The notes under the pieces were generated by a model. It saw only the letters and a list, made by a program, of their open reading frames with translations. It did no database searches and was not told where the DNA came from. This document shows positions 1-9,527 of a DNA stretch of 64,000 bases, piece by piece (positions within the stretch are counted from its first letter, which is position 1; each line of letters starts with the position of its first letter). The stretch is taken from NCBI GenBank assembly GCA_030433805.1, contig JARUXA010000006.1, positions 62,001 to 126,000 of the forward strand, written 5' to 3'. The DNA is from Sphingomonas sp. PsM26. Its GTDB lineage: Bacteria > Pseudomonadota > Alphaproteobacteria > Sphingomonadales > Sphingomonadaceae. Both the position numbers and the translations under genes were made by a program.

Positions 1-54
1 TGCCAGCCCGTTTTGCAAAAGCGCGGCGAGATTCTCACGCTTCCGATCGATCAC
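1..54 (-). CDS. Possible 5' end of a divergent gene (partial)
   Basis: The minus-strand frame ending at the left window edge is open and could start with GTG at 54. The visible residues (VIDRKRENLAALLQNGLA) are few. They are compatible with the opening helix of a small HTH regulator that would be divergent from the TonB receptor, but this is only a guess. There is no clear ribosome binding site. The AT-rich stretch to its right looks like a shared promoter region. Confidence 0.25.
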   Translation of the reverse strand, partial: MIDRKRENLAALLQNGLA

Positions 55-116
55 AGGCGCCGCCGAAGCGCGCCCACTTGCCTCTATTGAAGCGAACCCC
101 TCGTCAAACAGCCTAT

Positions 117-136
117 GTAATTTATTAAGAAATTTT
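117..136. promoter_or_regulatory. AT-rich candidate operator upstream of the TonB receptor
   Basis: This is an AT-rich island in a GC-rich background about 100 bp before the receptor start. It reads GTAAT-N4-TAA-N2-AATTTT. The same spaced pattern occurs at 12771-12790 in the D-amino-acid divergent promoter, and a related AT-rich site lies at 18114-18134 beside the ROK gene. AT-rich operators are usual for ROK repressors, so the ROK protein of this locus is the first candidate binder (inference). Confidence 0.35.
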
Positions 137-236
137 ACGAAACTTATGTTGCACCACGGAACCGTTTCGATTTATGCTCGCCAAAAGCGGTAGTTAAGGC
201 GGATTGAGCGCCCGACCGCATAAAGGGGAGATACTC

Positions 237-3200
237 ATGCGGCGACTTTTCAACATTCGGATCCTGCGCACGACGCTCGCGGCATCGACCATGCTGGCGA
301 CGCCCGCGTTCGCACAGGTTGCGCCAACCGTCCCTGCGCCGGCACCGGTTGCGCCTGCGACAACCGCCCCTGCTGCGGAAGCGCCCCCCGTTGAAACGGC
401 CGCACCCGCCCCGGATGCCGCACCGGCCCCCGTCCAGAGCGACATCGTCGTTACCGGATCGCGCATCACCTCGTCGGGCTTCTCGGCACCGACGCCGACG
501 CAGGTCCTGAGCTACGACGCGATCACCAAGAACGCGCAGCCGAACATTTTCCAGACCGTGCAGCAGTTGCCTTCTCTGCAGGGCAGCACCGGTTCGTCGG
601 TCGGGTCGAACGGCACATCGACCGGCGTCCAGGGCCTCAGCACGCTCAGCTTGCGCGGCCTGCAACCGATCCGCACGCTGACGCTGCTTGACGGCCAGCG
701 CGTTGTCGGTGCGAATGTGACCGGCGTCGCGGACGTCAGCCTGTTCCCGCAGTTGCTGATCGAGCGCGTCGACGTGGTGACCGGCGGTGCGTCGGCTTCC
801 TACGGCTCGGATGCGGTCGGCGGTGTCGTCAACTTCATCACCAACACCAAGTTCCAGGGTTTCCGCGCGAACATCCAGTCGGGCATCAGCACCTACGGCG
901 ACGACGCCAATTACACGGCGCAAGCCGCGTTCGGTAAGGCGTTCCTCAACGATCGGCTGCACGTCATCGGCAGCGGTGAATACAGCCAGGAAGACGGGAT
1001 CGGATCGGCCGGGTTCGGCGTCGGCAACGACCCGAACGGCAGCGGCCCTGGTGGGCGCACGTGGATGATCTCGCGCAATCTGATCAACCGCGGCATCACC
1101 AACGACGGTCTGCCGCAATATCTCGACCGCAGCTTCACCCAGTCCAACCAGAGCAGTCTGTACGGCCTGATCACCGCTGGCCCGCTGCAGGGCACCGCGT
1201 TCGATTACAACGGCAATCCGTTCCCGTTCCAATATGGCTCGAACGGTGTTCCGGCGCGGGATGCGTCGGGCGCGGTCATCGGGTGCTTCAACGGCGTTTG
1301 CGAAGGCGGCGACCGGTCGGGCAACGTCACCAACGGCAACAGCCTGAAGTCGTCGCTCCAGCGGCTCAACGGCTATGGCCGGGTCGGCTTCGATATCGAT
1401 CCAGACAACGAGATCTATGCCACCGCCAACATCGCGCGGGTCCGCTCGAGCAACACGCCAAACCCAGGTTCGGCGCAGTTCGGCAACCTGACGATGCAGT
1501 GCTCAAACCCGTATGTGCCGGCATCGGTCCAGGCGGCCTGCACCGCCAACGGGATCACGAGCTTTCGCTACGGTGTCGACAACGCGCTGTTCCCGGATTT
1601 CATCGACGTCGATACCGAGCGCAAGCAGTATCGCTTCGTCGCCGGCGCCAAGGGCAAGGTCAACGTGTTCGGCACGGCATGGCGCTATGACGGCTATTAC
1701 GAGCATGGCCTCGAGCTGACCGACATCAACGTCAGCAACATCCCGTTGATGCCGCGGTATAATGCGGCGATCCAGGCGGTGCGGCAGCCGGACGGCACGA
1801 TCACCTGCGCGAACCCGGCGGCGGTCGCGAGCGGGTGTCAGCCGATCAACATCTTCGGTGGCCAGACGCCGAGCGCCGCGGCGCTCGCTTATGTCTTGCC
1901 GGAAAACGGACCATATCAGCACACGCGCCAGACGCAGGACGTGGCGAGCTTCTCGGTCAGCGGCGAGCCGTTCAGCCTGCCCGCAGGGCCGCTCGCGATC
2001 GCATTCGGCGGCGAATATCGCCACGAATTCTACCAGGTGAACGCCGATCCGTACGGCAATGGCAACGTTACCAGCGCGAATAGCGCCGATTATCCGGCGG
2101 ATCCGTTGCTCAACACCAACGGCGGCAACTGGTATGCGGGCAATTACCGGAACGGTACGGGCGCCTATAGCGTGTACGAAGGGTTCCTCGAACTCAACGC
2201 CCCGCTGTTCAACTCCGACGCGATCGGCAAGGCGAACCTCAACGTCGCTGGCCGTGGCACGCATTACAGCACGTCGGGCACGGTCTACACCTGGAAGGTC
2301 GGCGGTACCTGGGATACGCCGCTCGACGGTATCCGCCTGCGTGCCGTCACCTCGCGGGACATTCGCGCGCCGAACCTGAGCGAGCTGTTCGCGGCCCCCG
2401 TCACCAGCAACCGCACCGGCACGATCGATCCGTTCACCAACACGTCGCTGACCGTGTTGCAGACGACCACCGGCAACCCCAATCTGCGTCCGGAAATCGC
2501 GCGCAACACCGAGGCGGGCATCGTCCTGTCGCGGCCGAGCTGGGCACCGGGCCTCAACATTTCGTTCGATTACTACCGGATCAAGATCAACAGCGCGATC
2601 TCGGCGCTGGATGCGCAGCAGCAGATCAACCTGTGCTTCTCGGGCGTCCAGTTCACCTGCGGCAGCTTTGACCTGAGCAACGTGAACAGTGCGTTCGTCA
2701 CGGTCCAGCCGTTCAACTTCGCGTCGATCTTCACCGACGGGTTCGACATCGAAGCCAGCTACCAGACCAACCTCGACGGCGTTGGTCTGCCGGGCAAGCT
2801 CGCGCTGCGGTCGTTCGCGACGCATATCAAGAACTACATCTCGGATCGCGGCCTGCCCAACACCATCCCGGTGCAGGGTGCGGGCGTGAACATCGGCGGC
2901 AATGCGACGCCGAAGTGGAAGGTGCTTGCCGGACAGGACTACAGCCTCGGTAACCTGACCGTCACCGCGCAGGAACGGTGGATCAGCGCGGGGGTGATCT
3001 CGAACGAGTTCATCGTCTGCCAGACCAACTGCCCGGTTTCCACCGTCAACAATCCAACGGTCGATCACAACCGGATCGCCGGTGCGTTGTACGTCGATTT
3101 CGGTGCCGCGTATAAGTTCACCAAGGCGGTGCAAGGCTACATCAAGATCGACAATGCGTTCAACAAGGACGCGGCGAACGTTCCCGCGGATAGCACGACG

Positions 3201-3260
3201 CCGAGCCTGTACGACGTCTCCGGGCGCGTCTTCCGGGTCGGCATGCGCGCGAACTTCTAA
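237..3260 (+). CDS. TonB-dependent outer-membrane receptor
   Basis: This 1007-aa outer-membrane receptor probably imports glycans or oligosaccharides using TonB/ExbBD energy. The N-terminus is a signal peptide (MRRLFNIRILRTTLAAS, then APAFAQ-type cleavage), followed by a Pro/Ala-rich linker to about residue 65. The plug domain starts near residue 69 with DIVVTGSRI and continues with the LRGL and GGASASYGSDAVGGVVN signatures. The rest is a beta-barrel ending in aromatic Phe (RVFRVGMRANF). ATG at 237 was preferred to a TTG 11 codons upstream because AAAGGGGAG lies just before it and the signal peptide then starts correctly. It is the first gene of the glycan locus, with GH3 and GH2 genes following on the same strand. 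The substrate is inferred from these neighbours. Confidence 0.93.
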   Translation: MRRLFNIRILRTTLAASTMLATPAFAQVAPTVPAPAPVAPATTAPAAEAPPVETAAPAPDAAPAPVQSDIVVTGSRITSSGFSAPTPTQVLSYDAITKNAQPNIFQTVQQLPSLQGSTGSSVGSNGTSTGVQGLSTLSLRGLQPIRTLTLLDGQRVVGANVTGVADVSLFPQLLIERVDVVTGGASASYGSDAVGGVVNFITNTKFQGFRANIQSGISTYGDDANYTAQAAFGKAFLNDRLHVIGSGEYSQEDGIGSAGFGVGNDPNGSGPGGRTWMISRNLINRGITNDGLPQYLDRSFTQSNQSSLYGLITAGPLQGTAFDYNGNPFPFQYGSNGVPARDASGAVIGCFNGVCEGGDRSGNVTNGNSLKSSLQRLNGYGRVGFDIDPDNEIYATANIARVRSSNTPNPGSAQFGNLTMQCSNPYVPASVQAACTANGITSFRYGVDNALFPDFIDVDTERKQYRFVAGAKGKVNVFGTAWRYDGYYEHGLELTDINVSNIPLMPRYNAAIQAVRQPDGTITCANPAAVASGCQPINIFGGQTPSAAALAYVLPENGPYQHTRQTQDVASFSVSGEPFSLPAGPLAIAFGGEYRHEFYQVNADPYGNGNVTSANSADYPADPLLNTNGGNWYAGNYRNGTGAYSVYEGFLELNAPLFNSDAIGKANLNVAGRGTHYSTSGTVYTWKVGGTWDTPLDGIRLRAVTSRDIRAPNLSELFAAPVTSNRTGTIDPFTNTSLTVLQTTTGNPNLRPEIARNTEAGIVLSRPSWAPGLNISFDYYRIKINSAISALDAQQQINLCFSGVQFTCGSFDLSNVNSAFVTVQPFNFASIFTDGFDIEASYQTNLDGVGLPGKLALRSFATHIKNYISDRGLPNTIPVQGAGVNIGGNATPKWKVLAGQDYSLGNLTVTAQERWISAGVISNEFIVCQTNCPVSTVNNPTVDHNRIAGALYVDFGAAYKFTKAVQGYIKIDNAFNKDAANVPADSTTPSLYDVSGRVFRVGMRANF

Positions 3261-3266
3261 GCGCAT

Positions 3267-3299
3267 GGAGCCGGCGCGCCCTATGGCGTGACCGGCTCC
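3267..3299 (+). terminator. Intercistronic hairpin after the receptor gene
   Basis: GGAGCCGG (3267-3274) pairs with CCGGCTCC (3292-3299). An inner GCC/GGC pairing extends the stem. No T-run follows, so it is more likely an mRNA-stabilising or attenuating hairpin that keeps receptor transcript levels above those of the downstream GH3 gene than a full terminator. Confidence 0.45.
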
Positions 3300-3330
3300 A
3301 CCTTATCCTGCACTATTTCGGGGAACGCTG

Positions 3331-5916
3331 ATGCTGCCATTCCTGTTGATGGCCGCCGATGTGCCACCCGCCTCCGCGACCATCGATCGTACGATCGCTA
3401 CGATGACACTCGAGGAGAAAGCCGCGCAGCTTGGCAGCAGCGCGCCCGCGCTGCCCAAGGCGGGTTTGCCGGGTTACGATTACTGGAGCGAGGGGCTCCA
3501 CGGCTTCGCACGCGACGGGATCGCGACCGTCTTCCCCCAGGCGATCGGGCTTGCCGCCACTTGGGACACCGACCTGCTCCATCAGGTCGGGGACGTCGTC
3601 TCGACCGAGGCACGCGCGAAATACAATGCCAGGCCAAAGACCAGCGACCGGCGTCGCTTCTCGGGGCTCCATATTTGGTCGCCCAACGTCAACATTTTCC
3701 GCGATCCGCGCTGGGGGCGGGGGCAGGAGACTTATGGCGAGGATCCGTATCTGACCGGCACGCTCGGCGTCGCGTTTGTGCGAGGGGTTCAGGGGCCGGA
3801 CCCCGACCACCCCAAGGCGATCGCCACCCCCAAACATTATGCCGCGCATTCAGGGCCGGAGGCCGGGCGCAACAGCTTCGATGCGGACGTGTCGCCGCGC
3901 GACATGGCGGAAACCTATACCCCCGCCTTCCGCCGCACGGTGATCGAGGGCGGCGCACGATCGATCATGTGCGCGTATAATTCGTTGCACGGCACGCCGG
4001 CGTGCGCGTCGGCAGCGCTGCTCAACGACCGCGCGCGCGGTGACTGGAATTTCCGCGGGATGGTCGTGTCGGACTGCGACGCGGTCGGCTACATTACCAC
4101 CTTCCATTACTACAAGCCCGACCTGCCCGGCGCCGCCGCCGCGGCGCTCTCAGCGGGCACCGATCTCGATTGCGGGCCGAGCTACGATGCGCTGCCCGCA
4201 GCGGTCCGCCAGGGCCTTGTTCCAGAAGCCACCGTCGATGCCGCCTTGCACCGGGTGCTGGCGTCGCGTGCGGCGCTCGGGATCGCATTTGGGCAACGCA
4301 GTCCGTGGGATCGGATCAAGCCGTCGCAGGTGGATACGAAGGCGCACCGCGCGCTGGCGCAGACCGCGGCGGAAAAGTCGCTGGTACTGCTCACCAACAA
4401 GGACCGGCTTCCGCTCAAGCCCGGTCTCAAGATCGCGGTGATCGGGCCGAACGCGGACTCGCTCGACGTGCTCGAGGCGAATTATCACGGCACGGCCGCG
4501 GCCCCGGTCACCCCGCTGGAGGGGATCCGCACGCGCTTCGGTGCGGCGCAGGTCCGCTATGCACAAGGCAGCGGCCTTGCCGAAGGTGTGCCGTTGCCCG
4601 TGCCCGAGACAGCTTTGTCGGCAGGCGGCAAGCCCGGGCTGAAGGGCGAGTATTTCCGGACCAGCGCAATGACCGGGGCGGCCTCGGTCACCCGGCAGGA
4701 CCGCAAGATCGACTTCGACTGGGACCGCGCGCCGCCTGCACCAGGGTTGGCGGAAAAGGGCTACGGAGTCCGCTGGACCGGGCAGCTCACGCCGCCCGCG
4801 CCGGGACGCTATCGCCTGCGGCTGGACGTCGCGCGCTGTTTCGATTGCGACGGGCACGATCCGGTGCAGCTGTGGCTCGACGACAAGGCGATCATCACCG
4901 ATGTCGGCGATGACAGTGCAGTTGAGGCGAGCGTCGACCTCGACGATGCGAAGCCGCACGCGATCCGCATCGAATATCGCCATGTCAGCGAAGACGGCGG
5001 CATCGGGTTGCGCTGGGTCGCGCCCGATGCGGCGCAACGCGAGGAAGCACTGGCCGTCGCGCGCGCGGCAGACGTGGTGGTGGTGTTCGCAGGGCTGTCC
5101 CCGACACTGGAGGGCGAGGCGTTGCGGCTCGACGTACCCGGGTTCATCGGCGGAGATCGCACCGCGATCGAACTGCCCCAGCCGCAACGTGCGCTGCTGG
5201 AAACGCTCGCGACCGCAGGGAAGCCGCTGGTCGTGGTGCAGATGACCGGCTCGGCGATTGCCGACGCATGGAGCAAGCAGAACGCCGATGCGGTGGTCGC
5301 GGCCTGGTATCCGGGGCAGTCGGGCGGGACGGCGATCGCGCGGATGCTGGCGGGGGATATCAACCCGGGCGGGCGGCTGCCGGTGACGGTCTATGCGCAG
5401 ACGCGCGATATGCCTGCGTACATCGACTACAGCATGAAGAACCGGACCTACCGGTTCTTTACCGGCACGCCGCTGTATCCGTTCGGCCATGGGCTCAGCT
5501 ACACGCGGTTTGCGTATGATGCGGTCTCGCCCGCGACGATTAGCATCATGGCGGGGCAGCCGCTGGTCGTCACGGTCGGCCTCCGCAATGTCGGTAAGGT
5601 CGCGGGCGACGAGGTCGTACAGGCCTATCTCGCGCCGACCGCACCGCAGGAACAGGGCCGCACCACGCCCGTGCTGCAGCGGCAACTCGTCGGGTTCAGC
5701 CGGACCACGCTGCGCGCCGGCGAACGCCGTGCGGTTGCGCTCACGATCGAGCCCCGCAGCCTCAGCCTTGTCGAGCGTGACGGTACGCGCGCGATCGTTC
5801 CAGGGCATTACCGGCTGTTCGTGGCAGGCGGGCAACCCGGGGATCCCGCGGCAGCAGGCCAAGGGGTGTGGACCGACGTGACGATCACGGGCGACCGCAC
5901 CGTCCTGCCAAAATGA
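3331..5916 (+). CDS. Glycoside hydrolase family 3 (beta-glucosidase/beta-xylosidase type) with PA14 insert
   Basis: This 861-aa exo-acting GH3 enzyme has the (beta/alpha)8 domain at about residues 15-320. The nucleophile is in the VVSDCDAVG motif (Asp248), within the stretch containing GTPACAS. The alpha/beta sandwich domain is split by a PA14 module at about residues 433-566 (GEYFRTSAMTG to GLRWVAP), and a fibronectin-III-like C-terminal domain ends the protein. The overall pattern (YDYWSEGLHG, CAYNSLHGTPAC) resembles beta-xylosidase-like GH3 members. Next to GH2, GH92 and GH125 it could remove beta-1,2-xylose from plant N-glycans (inference). The start at 3331 gives only a short hydrophobic N-terminus (MLPFLLMAADVPPASA), so export is likely but not certain. 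The gene probably forms one operon with the receptor and the GH2 gene. Confidence 0.9.
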   Translation: MLPFLLMAADVPPASATIDRTIATMTLEEKAAQLGSSAPALPKAGLPGYDYWSEGLHGFARDGIATVFPQAIGLAATWDTDLLHQVGDVVSTEARAKYNARPKTSDRRRFSGLHIWSPNVNIFRDPRWGRGQETYGEDPYLTGTLGVAFVRGVQGPDPDHPKAIATPKHYAAHSGPEAGRNSFDADVSPRDMAETYTPAFRRTVIEGGARSIMCAYNSLHGTPACASAALLNDRARGDWNFRGMVVSDCDAVGYITTFHYYKPDLPGAAAAALSAGTDLDCGPSYDALPAAVRQGLVPEATVDAALHRVLASRAALGIAFGQRSPWDRIKPSQVDTKAHRALAQTAAEKSLVLLTNKDRLPLKPGLKIAVIGPNADSLDVLEANYHGTAAAPVTPLEGIRTRFGAAQVRYAQGSGLAEGVPLPVPETALSAGGKPGLKGEYFRTSAMTGAASVTRQDRKIDFDWDRAPPAPGLAEKGYGVRWTGQLTPPAPGRYRLRLDVARCFDCDGHDPVQLWLDDKAIITDVGDDSAVEASVDLDDAKPHAIRIEYRHVSEDGGIGLRWVAPDAAQREEALAVARAADVVVVFAGLSPTLEGEALRLDVPGFIGGDRTAIELPQPQRALLETLATAGKPLVVVQMTGSAIADAWSKQNADAVVAAWYPGQSGGTAIARMLAGDINPGGRLPVTVYAQTRDMPAYIDYSMKNRTYRFFTGTPLYPFGHGLSYTRFAYDAVSPATISIMAGQPLVVTVGLRNVGKVAGDEVVQAYLAPTAPQEQGRTTPVLQRQLVGFSRTTLRAGERRAVALTIEPRSLSLVERDGTRAIVPGHYRLFVAGGQPGDPAAAGQGVWTDVTITGDRTVLPK

Positions 5917-5948
5917 CGATCACCCGAATTGAACGAAAGGCCCCGCAC

Positions 5949-8900
5949 ATGCGCAAAGTCACGAGCTACGCCGCGCTGTTGTTGACCGGTTCCGCGGTGG
6001 CGCAGGTTTCGGCGCAACAAGTCGACTGGCCATCGACGCGCATCGCGCATCCGAAGCAGTCCGTCATCGGGCCGTACAATGCCGTATTCCTGGCGGGATC
6101 GGACGGGATCGAGCGTCCGGCGCAGGGCTATGCCGCGGGCGAAACGCTGCCTGCGATGCCGCAGTGGACGCTTCGCGCCTGGATCAAGCCTACGGCAGTG
6201 CCGACCGGCCTCGTTCCCGTTGCCGCGATCGGCAAGCCCGGCAGCGCCACCGCGCGCGCTTTCGCGCTGGAGGATGGCCGGCCCCGGTTCACGCTGGCAG
6301 GCAAGACGGTCAAGGCCGGTGGCGCGATCACTCCGGATCGCTGGCACCTGCTCGTCGCAACCGGTGATGGCGCAACCGTGCGCTTCTATGTCGACGGACG
6401 TGCAGCGGGGACGATGCAGGCGGAGGCGGCACCCCCTGCCGCCATCGTCGCGCTTGGGCCGCGGCTGGCGGGGTTGCCCGGTTTTGCGGGGCGGATCGCT
6501 GGCGTGACGCTCGAACCGAAAATGCTGTCGGCATCGCAGATCGCGGCGCTCGGCAAGACCGCGCCGGACGAAGCGCTCGTCCGGTTCGAGGACGCGAGCC
6601 CGTCCTGGCCGTTGCAGGTCAAAACGCAATATGGCCTGACCACGCCGCAACCGACGTGGGAATTGCCGACGAGCAAGGCGCCGTTCCCGCAGCCGCGCGC
6701 CAAGCCGGTGTCGACCGTGCCTGCGCTGCAACCGACGCGCGAAGGCCATTATGCGGTCAATGCGTGGCGGCTGATCGAGGCGCCCGCGGTTCAGGCGGGC
6801 GGCGCGACGATCTCGCAGCCCGGGTTCGATGCGGCGCGCTGGCATGCGGCGACGGTGCCGGGGACCGTGCTGACGACGCTGGTCGATCGCGGCGTCTATC
6901 CCGATCCGACGATCGGGCTCAACAACATGGCGATCCCGGAAAGCCTGTCGCGGCAAGCCTATTGGTATCGCACCGAATTCACGCTTCCGGAGACGCCTGC
7001 GAAACGGCTGACGCTGACCTTTGACGGGATCAACTACGCCGCGCAGGTGTGGGTCAACGGCAGTCCGGTCGGCGACGTGAAGGGTGCGTTCATCCGCGGC
7101 ACGTTCGACGTGACCGATCGGCTGCAGCCGGGCCAGCGCAACAGCGTCGCGGTGCTGATTTCGCCGCCGCCGCATCCCGGGATCGCGCACGAACAGTCGC
7201 TTGCGGGCGGACGCGGCGACAATGGCGGCGCATTGATGAGCGATGGCCCGACCTTCGGCGCGAGCGAGGGGTGGGACTGGATCCCGGGCGTGCGCGACCG
7301 CAACATGGGGTTGTGGCAAGGCGTCGACCTGGCGGCGACGGGGATCGTGACGATCGGCGATCCGGCGGTCTCGACGCGCCTGCCGCGCCCCGACAATTCG
7401 GTCGCGGACGTCTCGATCGACGTCCCCGTCACCAACCATGGCAGCGCGCCGATCACAGCCATGGTGCGCGCCGCCTTCGACGACGTCGCGGTGGAACAGA
7501 GCGTCACGCTCCCGGCGGGTGCGACGCAGGTCGTCCGCTTCACGCCAGCCAGTTTCCCGCAACTCGCGGTGCAGAAGCCGAAATTGTGGTGGCCCAACGG
7601 CTATGGCGACCCTGCGCTGCACACGCTCAACCTGACGGTGGCGAGCGATCAGGCGGTATCGGACCGTCGCAGTCTCGATTTCGGGATGCGCAGCGTGACC
7701 TACGAACTGTCGTCGCTCGATACCGCGGGTGCGCTGCGACGCGTGCTGGTCGACAGTGCGCTGGCGCATGATCTGGGCAAGCCCGTCATCGATGAACGCC
7801 ATCCTGCGCTGCGCAAGGTGCGCGGCGGCTGGGCGAATTCGCTGATGCCGGGGGCGGAGACGTCGCCTGCGGTGCAAAGCCTGCCCGAGGACCCGCTGTC
7901 ACCGCAGATGGTACTCCGCGTCAACGGCGTGCGGATCGCGGCGCGCGGCGGCAATTGGGGGATGGACGACATGATGAAGCGTGTCGGCACCGACCGGCTC
8001 GCGCCCTATTTCCGGCTGCACCGCGAGGCGGGGATGAACATCATCCGCAACTGGATGGGGCAGAGCACGGAGGAGGCGTTCTATGCGCTCGCCGATCGCA
8101 ACGGATTGATGGTGCTCAACGATTTCTGGGAATCGACGCAGGACAATGACGCCGAGGCACAGGACGTGCCGTTGTTCGTCGCCAATGCGCGCGATGTCGT
8201 GCGCCGGTATCGCACGCATCCCTCGATCGTGCTGTGGTTCGGGCGCAACGAAGGTGTGCCGCAGCCGGTGCTCCAGACCGCGTTGCAGGACATGGTGTGG
8301 CAGGAAGACGGCACGCGGATCTACAAGGGCAATTCGCGCGTGATCAACCTCGGCGGATCGGGTCCGTATGAATGGCATCCGCCAGAGGATTATTTCACCA
8401 GCTATCCGCACGGCTTCGCGATCGAAGTCGGCACGTCGAGTTTTCCGACGCTTGAATCCTGGCAGCGCACGGTGCCTGCGGCGGATCGCTGGCCGATCAG
8501 CGACACCTGGGTCTATCACGACTGGCATCAGGAGCGCGGCGTCTCGATGGCGAGCTTCATGAAGGCGTTGGAGACCGAGTTCAGCGCACCGCGCGATCTC
8601 GCCGATTTCGAGCGCAAGGCGCAGATGCTCAACTACGAATCGTATCGGGCGATCTTCGAGGGGTTCACCGCAGGGCTGTGGACCACCAACAGCGCGCGGA
8701 TGCTGTGGATGACGCACCCGGCATGGCCGTCGAGCGATTTCCAGATCTACTCGTCGGATTACGACACCCACGCGGCCTTCTACGGGACCAAGAAGGGGGC
8801 GGAACCGGTCCACGTCCAGATGAACCAGCCCGACCGGACGGTGGTGATGGCGAACACGACGCAGGCGATGTTGCGTGGCGTGACGGTCCACGCGCGGGTG

Positions 8901-9416
8901 ACCGATCTGGCGGGGACGCTCGTTACGACGCGCGAGCAGACCGTCGACGTCCCAGCGAACCAGACCGTTTCGACCTTCCAGCTCGCGCTCGATCCGGCGC
9001 TGGCCAAGGGGCCGGTGCTGGTGCGGGTGGAGGCGATCGGTGCCGACGGCGGGCGGTTGTCTGAAAATTTCTACTGGCAGGCGGCAAAGCCTGCGGACCT
9101 GCGGGCGATGGAAGTGATGCCCAAGGTGGCCCTCAAGGCCGATGCACAGGCGGGGAGCGCTGCGAATGGGGAGCGGACCGTCACAGTTGCGCTGTCCAAT
9201 CCGAGCAAGAGACCTGCGCTCCAGGCCAAGCTGACGCTGTTCGATGCGAAGGGGGTGCAGGTTCTGCCCGCCTATTTCAGCGACAATTACGTCTCGTTGC
9301 TGCCGGGCGAGGCGCGCACGGTGACGGTGCGCTATCCGGGCAATCGCGGTGCCGCCACGGTACGGCTGCGCGGGTGGAACGTGGTGGAAGCAAGCGTTCG
9401 CGGGACTGCGCAATAG
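5949..9416 (+). CDS. GH2 beta-mannosidase-type enzyme (mannosylglycoprotein endo-beta-mannosidase / exo-glucosaminidase-like) with LamG-like domain
   Basis: The protein has 1155 aa with a signal peptide (MRKVTSYAALLLTGSAVAQVSAQQ). Residues about 45-190 form a concanavalin/LamG-like domain (WTLRAWIKPT, RWHLLVATGDG, VRFYVDGRAAG). GH2 sugar-binding, immunoglobulin-like and TIM-barrel domains follow. The acid/base is in WFGRNEG (Glu768) and the nucleophile in AIEVGTSSFPTLES (Glu826). The C-terminal SENFYWQ motif is typical of the CsxA/endo-beta-mannosidase branch, so the likely target is the Man-beta-1,4-GlcNAc core bond or a related beta-mannoside. ATG at 5949 follows GAAAGG and begins the signal peptide. 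An upstream in-frame start overlapping the GH3 gene was rejected. Confidence 0.88.
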   Translation: MRKVTSYAALLLTGSAVAQVSAQQVDWPSTRIAHPKQSVIGPYNAVFLAGSDGIERPAQGYAAGETLPAMPQWTLRAWIKPTAVPTGLVPVAAIGKPGSATARAFALEDGRPRFTLAGKTVKAGGAITPDRWHLLVATGDGATVRFYVDGRAAGTMQAEAAPPAAIVALGPRLAGLPGFAGRIAGVTLEPKMLSASQIAALGKTAPDEALVRFEDASPSWPLQVKTQYGLTTPQPTWELPTSKAPFPQPRAKPVSTVPALQPTREGHYAVNAWRLIEAPAVQAGGATISQPGFDAARWHAATVPGTVLTTLVDRGVYPDPTIGLNNMAIPESLSRQAYWYRTEFTLPETPAKRLTLTFDGINYAAQVWVNGSPVGDVKGAFIRGTFDVTDRLQPGQRNSVAVLISPPPHPGIAHEQSLAGGRGDNGGALMSDGPTFGASEGWDWIPGVRDRNMGLWQGVDLAATGIVTIGDPAVSTRLPRPDNSVADVSIDVPVTNHGSAPITAMVRAAFDDVAVEQSVTLPAGATQVVRFTPASFPQLAVQKPKLWWPNGYGDPALHTLNLTVASDQAVSDRRSLDFGMRSVTYELSSLDTAGALRRVLVDSALAHDLGKPVIDERHPALRKVRGGWANSLMPGAETSPAVQSLPEDPLSPQMVLRVNGVRIAARGGNWGMDDMMKRVGTDRLAPYFRLHREAGMNIIRNWMGQSTEEAFYALADRNGLMVLNDFWESTQDNDAEAQDVPLFVANARDVVRRYRTHPSIVLWFGRNEGVPQPVLQTALQDMVWQEDGTRIYKGNSRVINLGGSGPYEWHPPEDYFTSYPHGFAIEVGTSSFPTLESWQRTVPAADRWPISDTWVYHDWHQERGVSMASFMKALETEFSAPRDLADFERKAQMLNYESYRAIFEGFTAGLWTTNSARMLWMTHPAWPSSDFQIYSSDYDTHAAFYGTKKGAEPVHVQMNQPDRTVVMANTTQAMLRGVTVHARVTDLAGTLVTTREQTVDVPANQTVSTFQLALDPALAKGPVLVRVEAIGADGGRLSENFYWQAAKPADLRAMEVMPKVALKADAQAGSAANGERTVTVALSNPSKRPALQAKLTLFDAKGVQVLPAYFSDNYVSLLPGEARTVTVRYPGNRGAATVRLRGWNVVEASVRGTAQ

Positions 9417-9527
9417 GGCTCCTGCGATAGCTAAAGCCCTAGGGTCTCGAAAGAATAAGCCGTTGTTTTGCTTGGCTCTGGATCCCTGCGTTCGCAGGAA
9501 AACAGCGTATCAAACTCGCGCCTACGG

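Noticed and set aside
1503..3266. Long minus-strand frame antisense to the TonB receptor
   Set aside because: Arg-rich, no family signature, no ribosome site; typical antisense frame in high-GC coding DNA.
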